A stretch of 34,819 bases of DNA from Arthrobacter sp. Soil736 (GCF_001428005.1 NZ_LMSB01000036.1:1-34819); one strand, 5' to 3'; positions 7,919-16,103 are shown, counted from the stretch's first letter. Numbers and translations are program-made. Notes: generated from the sequence alone by a model not told the origin.

Positions 7919-8019
7919 ATCTGTCAGCCAGATCCTGATGGCTCGGAGAACGGCTCCGCCTCGGCAGGTGAGTTGAGTTCGTCGTAGCGGGTGGGCCGGA
8001 ATGTCATCGAACGGCGCCC

Positions 8020-9429
8020 TCACGCCACCCTTCGAGGTCTGATGACCAGCCCAAGGACGGCTGCCAGCGCGAGGGCGGAGAGGATGGTCGCCGACCAGAA
8101 ACCAGCCCGCCCGCCGGTCAGGAAGTCGCCGGGGACAGCGAACGCCGCGTAGGTCGAAGCCACGATGGCCAGTCCGACGGCGCCGCCAAGTTGCTGCATT
8201 GTCTGGAAAAGCCCGGAGGCGGACCCTGCGTGCTCGGGTTCGACATTGCGAAGCGCGAGCGTCGTGAGCGGCATGAACGTCAGGCCGGCCGAGATTCCCG
8301 TACACAGCAGGGCAACCATGACGATCACGAAGGGGGTGTTCGGATTCAGCTGCGTGAGCGGCAGGAAGGCGACAACGCGAAGGGCGGCGCCGAGGATGAC
8401 GAGGCGGACGGCCCCGAAGCGCTCGACGAGTCGCGGGACTATCCGCGACATCGCGAAGATGCTCAGGGGCATCGGCAGGAACGCCAGCCCGGTCACCATT
8501 GGCGTGAGGTGCAGATCGTCTTCGAGGTACTGGACCATGAGGAAGAACATCGCCAGCATCCCGCCGTAGGTGGCCGCCATCGCCGCCAGAGCCGCCACTC
8601 GGCTCGGGCTGCGGAGCAGCTGCGGGCGGAGCAGGGGATGGGCCACTCTCCGCTCGGTGAAGGCGAGCACGGCGATCAGCGCTGCGCCGACCACAAGTCC
8701 GCCGATCGTGCGGGGGCTGGACCAGCCGACGTCGCCCGCTTGGATGAGGGCCCACACGATGGCAACGGCGCCGCCCGTTGCGGTCACCGCTCCGAGCACG
8801 TCGAAGCGCCCGGGTCTCCGGGGAGTTTCGGCGACAAGGCGCGGCACGGCAATGAGGACGACGACGCCGATCGGCACGTTGATGAAGAGGGTCCACCGCC
8901 AGCTGGTCAAATCGGTGAGCAGGCCGCCAAGAATGAGCCCGAGCGCGCCGCCCATCGAGGCGATAGCGGAGAACAATGCAAGTGCGCGGTTCCGCGCGCC
9001 ATCGTCCCGCGCGCTCGTGGTAATGAGGGCGAGCACGCTCGGGGCGGCGAACGCGGCACCGAGGCCCTGGAGTGCGCGTGCGATGACGAGGAGAAGGGGC
9101 GAGGTGGCGAGGCCGCCGAGCAGCGAGAAGAGCGTGAAGGCTGCGACGCCCACCAGGAACGTGCGGCGACGGCCTAAGACGTCTCCGATCCGTCCGCCGA
9201 GCAGCAAGAGGCCGCCGAAGGCAACGGCGTAGCCGTTCAAGACCCAGCTGAGCTCGGCCCGGGTGAAGTGGAGATCAGTGGCGATGTGGGGGAGTGCGAC
9301 GTTCACGACCGTCGCGTCGAGAACAAGCATGAGTTGGGCAAGCATGACCAGCCAGAGGCCAATGCTGCCGGCGCGGCGGCCGGATGGCGCGATCCCGGCG
9401 GGCGCCCGTGTGGCGATTGTGGGTGTCAT
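8020..9429 (-). CDS. MFS multidrug exporter, DHA2 (14-TM) type
   Basis: This encodes 469 aa with about 14 hydrophobic helices. The motif LDATVVNVALPHIATDL in the first helix and the loop GGRIGDVLGRRRTFL (MFS motif A) mark the DHA2 drug:H+ antiporter family (EmrB/QacA relatives). ATG 9429 was chosen because it gives the usual short cytoplasmic N-terminus before helix 1 and has AGGA upstream; the frame runs on to 9522. It is divergent from a TetR gene at 9545, with a 17-bp palindrome between them, the standard arrangement for a pump controlled by its own repressor. Substrates of this family are hydrophobic or cationic drugs; the specific one is unknown. Confidence 0.92.
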   Translation of the reverse strand: MTPTIATRAPAGIAPSGRRAGSIGLWLVMLAQLMLVLDATVVNVALPHIATDLHFTRAELSWVLNGYAVAFGGLLLLGGRIGDVLGRRRTFLVGVAAFTLFSLLGGLATSPLLLVIARALQGLGAAFAAPSVLALITTSARDDGARNRALALFSAIASMGGALGLILGGLLTDLTSWRWTLFINVPIGVVVLIAVPRLVAETPRRPGRFDVLGAVTATGGAVAIVWALIQAGDVGWSSPRTIGGLVVGAALIAVLAFTERRVAHPLLRPQLLRSPSRVAALAAMAATYGGMLAMFFLMVQYLEDDLHLTPMVTGLAFLPMPLSIFAMSRIVPRLVERFGAVRLVILGAALRVVAFLPLTQLNPNTPFVIVMVALLCTGISAGLTFMPLTTLALRNVEPEHAGSASGLFQTMQQLGGAVGLAIVASTYAAFAVPGDFLTGGRAGFWSATILSALALAAVLGLVIRPRRVA

Positions 9430-9482
9430 GGAGTGGTGTCCTGTTCTAGCCGGAGGGCTGACGTACACTAAGAGGAGAGATG

Positions 9483-9515
9483 CTCCGGTTAGAACTATAC
9501 GGAGACACTCTCCGT
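9483..9515. promoter_or_regulatory. TetR-type operator between the divergent MFS and TetR genes
   Basis: ACGGAGA (9499-9505), CAC and TCTCCGT (9509-9515) form a perfect 17-bp palindrome with 7-bp arms. A further CTCCG at 9483-9487 pairs with CGGAG at 9500-9504, giving overlapping inverted repeats of the same pentamer. The site overlaps the only AT-rich part of the 115-bp divergent spacer (TAGAACTATA, 9490-9499), where promoter elements would be expected. It lies 30 bp before the TetR start codon. Confidence 0.75.
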
Positions 9516-9544
9516 TTTGCAACCATGTCTTGAGAGGTGTTTCT

Positions 9545-10093
9545 TTGCGCGCTGACGCTCAACGCAACCGCGATCGGATCGTGGAGGTCGCACGTGCGCT
9601 CTTCCGCGCCAAAGGCTTCGACGCCGTATCGATGGACGAGGTCGCCAAAGGGGCCGAGGTGGGCCCCGGCACGCTGTACCGGCACTTCCCGACCAAGGAG
9701 TCGCTGTACGACGCGGTTCTCGAGGCTTGGGCGGAGAAGGTCAACGCCACCGTCGACAGCGCGCTGGCGCTCGATGCCCCCGCGCGGGAGCAGCTGTTGA
9801 CTTGGTTGACTGATTATGCGGCGATGCTGACGGAACACAAGGGTGCGGCCGCGCGGATCACTGCTGCGCTGGGCGATCCAGGGTCTCCGTTCGCGGCAAA
9901 ATGCCAGACGTACCTCAACGCGAATCAGCGCTTGATTGACGCGTTGGACTCGGCCCTGCGCCCCGGGGTCGAGGCAATGCAAATCAGTCGGCTTGTCGGC
10001 GGTGTGGCTGCAGTCGCAGACAACAGCGCGCTTCCCTCCGACTCAGTGGCATCGATGCTCGCGATCGTCGCCGACGGACTGCTCGCTCCCTGA
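9545..10093 (+). CDS. TetR/AcrR family repressor
   Basis: This encodes 182 aa from a TTG start at 9545, with GAGAGG 7 nt upstream; the frame is open to 9263 but only as a shadow of the MFS gene. The N-terminal helix-turn-helix is typical: RDRIVEVARALFRAKGFDAV, then SMDEVAKGAEVGPGTLYRHFPTKESLYDAV. The C-terminal ligand-binding half (LTDYAAMLTEHKGAAARIT) fits the SbtR/TetR_C_33-like class (inferred). It most likely binds the palindrome at 9499-9515 and represses both itself and the divergent exporter until a ligand binds. Confidence 0.92.
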   Translation: MRADAQRNRDRIVEVARALFRAKGFDAVSMDEVAKGAEVGPGTLYRHFPTKESLYDAVLEAWAEKVNATVDSALALDAPAREQLLTWLTDYAAMLTEHKGAAARITAALGDPGSPFAAKCQTYLNANQRLIDALDSALRPGVEAMQISRLVGGVAAVADNSALPSDSVASMLAIVADGLLAP

Positions 10094-10135
10094 CGGCTTC
10101 AGAGAGCACGTTCGAGGCCAAGTAGCGGTCCCCTT

Positions 10136-10189
10136 GGTTTCGACAGGCTCAACCAGCGGGCCCCGGGGTTTCGACAGGCTCAACCAGCG
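10136..10189. repeat. Dispersed repeat, copy 3 (two identical units)
   Basis: Two units, GGTTTCGACAGGCTCAACCA at 10136 and again at 10167, each continue to GCG and are 31 bp apart in the same orientation. They lie between the convergent TetR and flavoprotein genes. The second unit contains the stop codon (10180-10182) of the flavoprotein gene on the minus strand. Confidence 0.9.
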
Positions 10190-11472
10190 TTTCCAGCGAT
10201 GTGCTCCGCGATATACTTCGCGTCCCGGCCCACGCCGGCGAAGATCGATGAGCCGTGGCTCGTCAGCCAGGGCAGCCCCACGGCGTAGAGTCCGGGATGT
10301 TCGGTGACGCCCCTGCTGTGCCGGGGGTAGTTCCACTCGTCCAGGACCGGGATGTCCAGGATGCTGAAGTCCAGCTTGTAGCCGGTGGCCCAGACGACGG
10401 ACGTGATGTCCTCCGTCTCCAGCTTCACCCGCGCGGGTCCGTCCGGCAGCCAGCCATCCGCCCTCGGCGCTTCAGCCGCCGGCGCCGAAATCCCCGCGGC
10501 GGCGATGTACGCGTCGATCACCGGCTGCAGCCGCTGCCCGAACCCGGCCTCCACTGTGGCCAGACGCTCGGGGAGGTCATCGCTGAAGGCGAGTTCGCCG
10601 TCGTCGGCTGCTTCCAGGTGGCCGTGCAGCCGGACGCCGCGGCGGCCCAGGTCCCTGAGGTGGATGTCGTGGCCGCCGTCGGCACCGGACACCAGGGGGT
10701 TGCAGGCGAACCGCGCCGCGGGGGAGGGCAGCTGCCCCACGGTCAGTGCGTTCAGCCCGTACTCGGGGCCGTGCTGGCCCAGCTGCATCAGCCAATGGAG
10801 GATGTCCTTGCCGCGGTACCGGCGCGGCGCCTCCGGGCACGTGGACACCGCCAGGTGGACCTCGCGGCCGGCGGCGAGCAGCTCCTCCGCGATCTGGCCG
10901 CCGGACTGGCCGGTACCCACGATCAGGACGGCGCCCGCGGGCAGCTGTTCCGGGTTGCGGTAGGCATCGGTGTGCAGCTGCAGGACGTGGTCCGGCAGCC
11001 GTGTGCCCAGCGCGGGGATTTTCGGTACCTGGTAGCCGCCTGTGGCCAGCACCACGTTGCGTGCCCGCCAGCCTCCCCGGTTCGTTTCCACGCTGAACCC
11101 GCCGCCGTTGCCGGGGGCGATCCGCGTGACATCAGTGTCCGTGCGGACCGGGGCGCCGACGGTCTCCGCGTACTTCCGCATGTAATCCACGACGTCCGGG
11201 CGCGGCATGAAGGCCTCCGGGTCGGGCCCGTCGTAGGGCATGCCGGGGAGGGCCAGCGAAAAGTTCGGCGTGTTCAGGACGAAGGCATCCCACCGGTCCT
11301 GCCACGCGCCTCCGAGGGCGGGGCGCCGCTCGAGCAACTGGTGTTCGACGCCGGCCTGCCCGAGCCAGTAGCTCATGGCCAAACCCGCCTGCCCGGCGCC
11401 GACAATGAGGGTGTCCACCTCATCGCCCGGGGGCTCCAGGTTCTTGGCAGCGGCATCTACGTCCGGTCCCAT
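10180..11472 (-). CDS. FAD/NAD(P)-dependent flavoprotein monooxygenase (CzcO/FMO-like)
   Basis: This encodes 430 aa. The first Rossmann motif VDTLIVGAGQAGLAMSYWL (GxGxxG for FAD) starts near residue 19. LLERRPALGGAWQDRWDAF is the usual continuation of this family. The second Rossmann motif VLIVGTGQSGGQIAEELL near residue 182 binds NAD(P)H. The late motif VVWATGYKLDF is the conserved ATG(Y) signature. This is the class B flavoprotein monooxygenase / CzcO group, cytoplasmic, oxidising unknown small substrates. The start at 11472 is the only suitable one. It is followed on the same strand side by no partner, and the diguanylate cyclase gene upstream (11502) reads the same way with a 29-bp gap, so co-transcription is possible. 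The stop codon lies in repeat copy 3. Confidence 0.9.
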   Translation of the reverse strand: MGPDVDAAAKNLEPPGDEVDTLIVGAGQAGLAMSYWLGQAGVEHQLLERRPALGGAWQDRWDAFVLNTPNFSLALPGMPYDGPDPEAFMPRPDVVDYMRKYAETVGAPVRTDTDVTRIAPGNGGGFSVETNRGGWRARNVVLATGGYQVPKIPALGTRLPDHVLQLHTDAYRNPEQLPAGAVLIVGTGQSGGQIAEELLAAGREVHLAVSTCPEAPRRYRGKDILHWLMQLGQHGPEYGLNALTVGQLPSPAARFACNPLVSGADGGHDIHLRDLGRRGVRLHGHLEAADDGELAFSDDLPERLATVEAGFGQRLQPVIDAYIAAAGISAPAAEAPRADGWLPDGPARVKLETEDITSVVWATGYKLDFSILDIPVLDEWNYPRHSRGVTEHPGLYAVGLPWLTSHGSSIFAGVGRDAKYIAEHIAGNAG

Positions 11473-11501
11473 GGGAGGAGTGTACGCCCGCAGCGGCCGC
11501 T

Positions 11502-12974
11502 TCAGGAGGAGCTGTCGGAGGCCCGCTTGGACAGCGACGGACGCACCTGCCGTTTCGGATGGTTCCCCTCGCGGCTGTACACCTCGTAGCGCGCCTTTCC
11601 GCCGTGTTTCGCCGCGTACATGGCGGAATCCGCCTGCCGCAGCAGCTCAGCGGCGTCGGCCGTTTCGGCGCTCCGCTGGGCCACGCCGATGCTCACGGAC
11701 ACGGTCAGCGGATGATCGCCGATGAGGAACGGCTCGCTGAGCGTCTCGTAAATCCGGTCGGCGACGGGCCCCGTGGCGGGAGTGCCGTCGTCGTTATTGA
11801 GAACGACGACGGCGAACTCGTCGCCGCCCAGCCGGGCCACCATGTCGTGGCTGCGGACGCTGGCCCGGAGCCGGGCCGCCAGCTGGATGAGGAGCTCGTC
11901 GCCGCCCTCGTGGCCGAAGGAGTCGTTGACGTCCTTGAAGTCGTCAATGTCGATGAAGAGCAGGCCCTCGTGTTGCGTCCTGAGGTCGCTGCCGGATGCA
12001 AAGGAACCCGCCAGCCGCTCGGTCAGGGCAGCGCGGTTGGCGAGGCCGGTGAGGGCGTCGTGGGTGGCGCGGTGGGTCAGCGTGCGGTGGCTGTCCTGGA
12101 GGGCGGCGGCCATCCCGTTGAACGCGGTTGCCAGTTCGCCCAGCTCGTCCCGCCGGGCGACGTCGATGCGGTGGCTGTAGTCCCCGGCCTGCAGCTTATG
12201 GACGCCGCGGCGCAGGCTGTTCACGGGCCGCATCAGGTCCTTGACCATGCGGCGGCGGAAGTACAGGGTGGCGCCGATTGCCACGGCCAACAGTCCCGTC
12301 CTGCCGACGATCAGCAGCTGTTCAAGGTCGCCGGTGTCAACGAGCCCCCTGTCCAGCGCCTCGAGTGAGGAACGCTGGATGTCTATGAGCTTGTCGCGCA
12401 CGCCCTTGCTGGCCGCGGCGAAGGCCGGAGTTTCCGCCACATGGTTTCCCTTGAGTTCCAGCACCTGGCCTCCCCACAGGCCGCGCGCTGCCAGGGCCGC
12501 CTCCCAGTCCTGACGGGCCTGGCGGAGGGCGGACTGCATGCCGTTTTCCGCCGGCAGGACCCCGGCGGCGTCGTCGAACAGCTTCGCGATGTCCCGCTGC
12601 TGCAGCATGAACGCCTGACGGTTTACCGGCGCATCGGACAGGAGCTGGTGCCCCAGCTGCTCGTGGTCGTCAACCGCGGCGGCCAGTGTTGCGGCCGCGC
12701 GGGACTCGAGCTGGATCTGGCTGGCTGTCGTCTCCAGCTGGTGCACGACGGCACGCACCCCCACAATGGTGACGATCGCGCCAAGTATCAGCGCCAACAG
12801 CATGACGATGAACGCCCTGGACCACTCGCGCTGCAGGCTCCAAGTGCGGGCCGGTCTCGTGGGGTCCGCCGGGGTTGGGGGAGTGCTGTGTGCCGAATCA
12901 GCCGGGTCAGCGGGCGTTGTCTCCGGGGCCGTCTCGCGAGGGTCGGTTGACCCGACCATCGGTCCGGTTGTCAT
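11502..12974 (-). CDS. Membrane diguanylate cyclase, HAMP-GGDEF
   Basis: This encodes 490 aa. A Pro/Thr/Asp-rich N-terminus (1-45) precedes TM1 (about 53-76). Then comes a roughly 140-aa periplasmic/extracellular helical sensor, TM2 (about 220-240), a HAMP domain (RPVNSLRRGVHKLQAGDYSH...) and a GGDEF domain. The active site reads RLGGDEFAVV, intact for cyclic-di-GMP synthesis from two GTP. RSHD five residues upstream matches the RxxD inhibitory I-site, so product feedback is likely. No EAL domain is present. The first ATG (12974) lacks a ribosome-binding site and ATG 12959 is the alternative. It probably turns an extracellular cue into c-di-GMP; the ligand is unknown. Confidence 0.93.
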   Translation of the reverse strand: MTTGPMVGSTDPRETAPETTPADPADSAHSTPPTPADPTRPARTWSLQREWSRAFIVMLLALILGAIVTIVGVRAVVHQLETTASQIQLESRAAATLAAAVDDHEQLGHQLLSDAPVNRQAFMLQQRDIAKLFDDAAGVLPAENGMQSALRQARQDWEAALAARGLWGGQVLELKGNHVAETPAFAAASKGVRDKLIDIQRSSLEALDRGLVDTGDLEQLLIVGRTGLLAVAIGATLYFRRRMVKDLMRPVNSLRRGVHKLQAGDYSHRIDVARRDELGELATAFNGMAAALQDSHRTLTHRATHDALTGLANRAALTERLAGSFASGSDLRTQHEGLLFIDIDDFKDVNDSFGHEGGDELLIQLAARLRASVRSHDMVARLGGDEFAVVVLNNDDGTPATGPVADRIYETLSEPFLIGDHPLTVSVSIGVAQRSAETADAAELLRQADSAMYAAKHGGKARYEVYSREGNHPKRQVRPSLSKRASDSSS

Positions 12975-13049
12975 ACGAGGAGGCTAGCAGGAGCGGGGTT
13001 CCCAACGGCGTTGCTGCCGGGACATTTCGTGGTTGGATCTTCTGTTGTC

Positions 13050-13096
13050 AGCGTTAGCTGAGAATGGCTGTTAAGTCACAGCCTGGATTGGCGGTT
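13050..13096 (-). repeat. Two-part recombinase-associated repeat, left inverted copy
   Basis: Read on the minus strand this contains AACCGCCAATCC (13096 to 13085) and, 24 bp on, AACAGCCATTCTCAGCTAAC (13072 to 13053). The copy at 13732-13775 on the plus strand has AACCGCCATCC and, 23 bp on, AACCGCCATTCTCAACTAAC. The two copies face each other and enclose the gene at 13162-13716. In the longer core they agree at 18 of 22 positions. Confidence 0.6.
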
Positions 13097-13161
13097 CCGC
13101 TGTTGCATCAACGCGGCTTGCGCCTATCGTTGCCGCTAGCATCCGATAGCGAGGGGCCTAA

Positions 13162-13716
13162 ATGAATGCAAGGGAACACCGACCGCGGCGGATCCCGAAG
13201 ATTCGGATCACCCCGTTCCAACTCTGGCTTCTGTGCGCGGCCGTCTTTTTCGCGGCAATAACCCCCACCCGGGTCCAGTTCATCCTCTCCGGTGTAATGG
13301 TCGCCTTCGCAGGTGTCGCCATGACGGTTACCAACCTGCGGAAAGAACCAGCCCCGCCCGAAGTGTTCCTCGAGGAGGAGCATTTCGAGGGCGGCGGCAC
13401 GATCCAGGGGAATTTCGTGATATCCGAAAGCTTCCTGACCTCCCCGCAGCTCCGGCTCTTGGTGCTGAGCCCTACCGCGGACGCCTTCGAATTCAGCCTG
13501 GCGTACGGTCTGGGGCGGTTCTTTGGACCATGGATTCTTCGGCGAAAGGACATCGCGCAAGTCCAGCGCGTCCGGACGTGGCTTTATCCTCACGACGGCA
13601 TCAAGTTCGTTCCGGTCTCCGGGCCCCCATGGTACTTCTCGACACGTGAGCCTGGCACCGTGCTGGCCTGCTTGGAGGAACTCAGCTACCCGATCGCCAG
13701 CGACGCGCCTAAGTAG
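13162..13716 (+). CDS. Membrane protein of unknown function inside inverted repeats
   Basis: This encodes 184 aa, with ATG 13162 after GAGGGGCC. The N-terminus is very basic (REHRPRRIPKIRI), followed by two close hydrophobic segments (about 18-36 and 41-57) and then a soluble C-terminal part with no motif I know (LEEEHFEGGGTIQGNFVISE...). The shape is that of a two-helix anchor with a cytoplasmic domain. It stands alone, enclosed by the inverted repeats at 13050-13096 and 13732-13775, and is followed within 2 bp by the frame of a broken serine recombinase. It may be a passenger of that element or an older resident gene that the element captured. Confidence 0.7.
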   Translation: MNAREHRPRRIPKIRITPFQLWLLCAAVFFAAITPTRVQFILSGVMVAFAGVAMTVTNLRKEPAPPEVFLEEEHFEGGGTIQGNFVISESFLTSPQLRLLVLSPTADAFEFSLAYGLGRFFGPWILRRKDIAQVQRVRTWLYPHDGIKFVPVSGPPWYFSTREPGTVLACLEELSYPIASDAPK

Positions 13717-13717
13717 G

Positions 13718-14268
13718 GTGTCCCCGAATCCAACCGCCATCCGAACTGCGAAAAAACCGCCATTCTCAACTAACACGAAAGTCGTCGGATATATGCGGGT
13801 CTCGAAGGCGGACGGCTCCCAGACCACCAATCTGCAGCGTGATGCGCTCCTCGCCGCCGGCATCCACACGGACTCCCTCTACGAAGACATAGCCTCCGGG
13901 AAGGAGGATGACCGGCCCCAGCTGGCCGCCTGCCTCAAAGCCCTGCGCCACGGCGACACCCTGGTCGTCTGGAAACTCGACCGGCTCGGCCGGGACCGGC
14001 GCCACTTGGTCAACATCGTCCACGACCTGACCGAACGCGGCATCGGCCTCAAAGTCCTCACCGGCCAAGGAGCGGCCATCGACACGACCACACCGTCCGG
14101 GAAGCTCATCTTCGGAATTTTCGCCGCCCTCGCAGAATTCGAACGCGAACTCATCTCCGAACGCACCATCGCCGGCCTCGCCTCCGCCCGCGCCCGCGGC
14201 CGAAACGGCGGCACGTGTCACTGGCGGGCGAACTGCGCCCAGACGGCCAAAAGCTACTTTCCCGATAG
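13718..14268 (+). pseudogene. Serine recombinase (Hin/Gin-type invertase/resolvase), C-terminal domain deleted
   Basis: The catalytic domain is complete: VVGYMRVSKADGSQTTNLQ with the nucleophilic Ser in MRVS, then DIASGKEDDRPQL and LVVWKLDRLGRDRRHLV with the conserved arginines, and SGKLIFGIFAALAEFERELI before the long helix ERTIAGLASARARGRNGG. After GRNGG the reading frame breaks. In another frame, from 14212, the sequence encodes HVSLAGELRPDGQKLLSR and TAG (14266-14268), which is what the end of this family looks like. About 40 codons carrying the helix-turn-helix are thus missing and the junction is out of frame. The original frame ends at 14293 with an unrelated tail. The start is unclear: GTG 13718 or ATG 13793. 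Without its DNA-binding domain the protein should not recognise its site. Confidence 0.88.
13732..13775 (+). repeat. Two-part recombinase-associated repeat, right copy overlapping the recombinase 5' end
   Basis: AACCGCCATCCGAACTGC (13732-13749) and AACCGCCATTCTCAACTAAC (13755-13774) are two related half-units 23 bp apart. The second has a 21-of-22 direct copy at 18441-18462 and an 18-of-22 inverted copy at 13052-13073. Resolvase and invertase genes usually lie next to the sites they act on, so this may be the crossover/res site. It overlaps the first codons of the recombinase frame. Confidence 0.65.
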
Positions 14269-14679
14269 ACACCCAAGTGCGCACCTACGCTAAGCAGTTG
14301 CGGGATAAGCCTGTCCCACAACTTAGGGTCTATCGCCCCATGGAGGCTAAGCCCTTCGAGCGAGAGTTGCGGCGAATGCCCACAGAGCGCTCGAATGCGA
14401 TCGCCGACGAGCTCATGCCTCCGCTTTGCCGAAGACGGAAGAACCCGAGGTAGCCCAGGACCCCCTGCCAGGCGGAACCCCCACCGTCCGGCAACCGTCA
14501 ACGATTCATTGCACGGTCACAACAACGAGCCAGTCCAGCAACCCGTCACGGTAGATGCGGTTGCTGTGTCAAGCGTCATAGACCACCACTGGCCGCCGTG
14601 CCGAGTTCTTGTCATCACCCACAGCGGGCAAGGGCTTGGCTCTCTGCCGTCTGGGCGCCTGAGAGGGGGTCTGGCCGAG
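14269..14679. other. Gene-poor stretch with a 58-codon orphan frame
   Basis: A plus-strand frame from GTG 14277 to TAG 14451-14453 encodes 58 aa (VRTYAKQLRDKPVPQLRVYR, later FERELRRMPTERSNAIADEL). The codon use is gene-like, but there is no ribosome-binding site and no family I know. It is either a short gene or the start of a truncated one. From 14454 to the SDR stop at 14680 I see no gene. A minus-strand piece encoding NRIYRDGLLDWLVVVTVQ and TGA (ending about 14514) may be the tail of a lost gene. The stretch looks like junction debris between the broken recombinase and the reductase cassette. Confidence 0.35.
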
Positions 14680-15408
14680 TCAGGAGAGCCAGTCGGTGTA
14701 GCGGGTGGGGGCGAGGTGAGCGTCCTTGTCGGTGAGGACGTCACCCTTGACGACGGCGAACATGCCGGCGGTCGGGTCGGTAACGACGGTACGGTAGTCG
14801 TCCTTGCGGGACAAGGTGATCCGGCCCAGCTCGTCCAGGGAGAAGATCTCGGGGCCGGCGATGTTGCGAATGCCATTCAGCGGGGCGCCCGCGGCCACCT
14901 CCGCCACCGCGTTGGCCACATCCTTGGAGGCGATCGGCTGGATCGGCATGGCGGGCAACCGGACGGTGTCACCGTCGGCGGTCCAGGACAGGACGGCGTC
15001 CATGAACTCCATGAACTGCGTCGCCCGGACGATCGAGTAGGGGATCGGCCCGGCCGCGAGGATGTCCTCCTGGAGCACCTTGGCGCGGTAGTAGTCCAGT
15101 TCCGGGACCTGGTCCGCGCCGACGATCGAGAGGATGACGAAGTGGCCGACGCCGCCCTTCTGGGCCGCGGCCAGGAGGTTGTCCATTGAGGTCTGGAAGA
15201 AGGCCGGGGAGGCTTCGTCGAAGGTGGGGGAGTTCGTCAGGTTGACGACGACGTCGGCTCCCGCGACCGCCTCGTCCAGGCCCTGGCCGCTGATGACGTC
15301 GACTCCGGTGGACTGGGAATGCGGTACCGCCTGGTGCCCGGCGGCGTTCAGATTCTTGACGACCTGCGACCCGATCAGCCCGGTACCGCCGATGATTGCG
15401 AACTTCAT
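14680..15408 (-). CDS. NmrA-like/atypical SDR NAD(P)-binding oxidoreductase
   Basis: This encodes 242 aa. The N-terminal MKFAIIGGTGLIGSQVVKNL carries the GxxGxxG nucleotide-binding loop of atypical short-chain dehydrogenases. VVVNLTNSP, VILSIVGAD and YYRAKVLQEDIL follow. The last holds the YxxxK active-site pair, in the order of NmrA/complex-I-NDUFA9-like proteins (e.g. QOR2-type quinone oxidoreductases). AAAGG lies upstream. The ATG overlaps the nitroreductase stop codon by 4 bp (15405-15408), so the two are translationally coupled and presumably act together on quinones or nitroaromatics (inference). Third positions are almost all G/C, more extreme than in flanking core genes. Confidence 0.9.
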   Translation of the reverse strand: MKFAIIGGTGLIGSQVVKNLNAAGHQAVPHSQSTGVDVISGQGLDEAVAGADVVVNLTNSPTFDEASPAFFQTSMDNLLAAAQKGGVGHFVILSIVGADQVPELDYYRAKVLQEDILAAGPIPYSIVRATQFMEFMDAVLSWTADGDTVRLPAMPIQPIASKDVANAVAEVAAGAPLNGIRNIAGPEIFSLDELGRITLSRKDDYRTVVTDPTAGMFAVVKGDVLTDKDAHLAPTRYTDWLS

Positions 15409-16103
15409 GACATGCCTTTCGTCCAGAGTGTGTCCGTCAAACCCTCGACGAACGTGACCGTCTCGTCAAGGGGCGCCCGGCCCGTACGGGCGTTACCCTC
15501 CGTGCCGTCCTCGAACCCGATCGACATGCCACAGAAGAGGATGAGATCGTCCGGGGGTGACAGGACCTCGGCGACGGTTTTGTGATACTTCGCCCATGCC
15601 ATCTGCGGGCAACTGTGCAGCCCTTTGGCGCGGAGCAGCAGCATGACGGTCTGCAGATACATGCCGACGTCGGCCCATTGGGCCGGGCCCAGGTCGCGGT
15701 CGATGTAGCAGAACAGGGCGGCGGGCGCGCCGAAGCAGTCCCAGTTCGCGGAAGCGGCCCTCTGGCGCGCCTCCCAGTCCTCGCGCGAAATACCGAGTGC
15801 GCCGTAGCGCTGCTCCCCGAAGGCGGATCGGCGTTCGTGGTACGGGGACTTCAGTGCGGGCGGGTACTGCTCGTACTCGGGCTCGTCCCAGGGGTCGCCT
15901 GCGGTCACGCGTTCGCCGGCGCGCTTCTTGAGCTCGGCCAGCGGTCCATCCGTCAGCACGTAGGCGTGCCACGGCTGGATGTTCGATCCGGACGGCGCCC
16001 AAGCCGCGGCGGACAGCACGCGCTCCAGCACCTCCCTGGGGACATGTCGGTCGGTGAATCCGCGCACCGCTCGTCGGCTGGTTACCGCCTCATAGACGTC
16101 CAT
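15405..16103 (-). CDS. Nitroreductase family FMN oxidoreductase
   Basis: This encodes 232 aa. VYEAVTSRRAVRGFTDRHVP with its RR...R phosphate-binding pattern and AAWAPSGSNIQPWHAYVL are the FMN-binding hallmarks of the nitroreductase superfamily. The late motif GMSIGFED and the helix ADVGMYLQTVMLLLRAKGL are also standard. GGAGGT is 9 nt before the ATG. The enzyme reduces nitro groups, quinones or related electrophiles with NAD(P)H in the cytosol. It is the first gene of a two-gene operon with the SDR and is divergent from the azoreductase gene across a 150-bp control region. Confidence 0.93.
   Translation of the reverse strand: MDVYEAVTSRRAVRGFTDRHVPREVLERVLSAAAWAPSGSNIQPWHAYVLTDGPLAELKKRAGERVTAGDPWDEPEYEQYPPALKSPYHERRSAFGEQRYGALGISREDWEARQRAASANWDCFGAPAALFCYIDRDLGPAQWADVGMYLQTVMLLLRAKGLHSCPQMAWAKYHKTVAEVLSPPDDLILFCGMSIGFEDGTEGNARTGRAPLDETVTFVEGLTDTLWTKGMS

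Noticed and set aside
7289..8896. 535-codon minus-strand open frame
   Set aside because: It runs antisense through the GGCT-like gene and then out of phase through the MFS gene; Arg/Pro/His-rich shadow translation.
10255..11589. 444-codon plus-strand open frame
   Set aside because: It is antisense to the flavoprotein gene, which has clear Rossmann motifs; the plus frame has no family motif and no ribosome-binding site.
13718..13795. Intact invertase with an unusual C-terminus
   Set aside because: The family C-terminus is still visible in another frame (14212-14268), so truncation by deletion explains it better than a novel domain.
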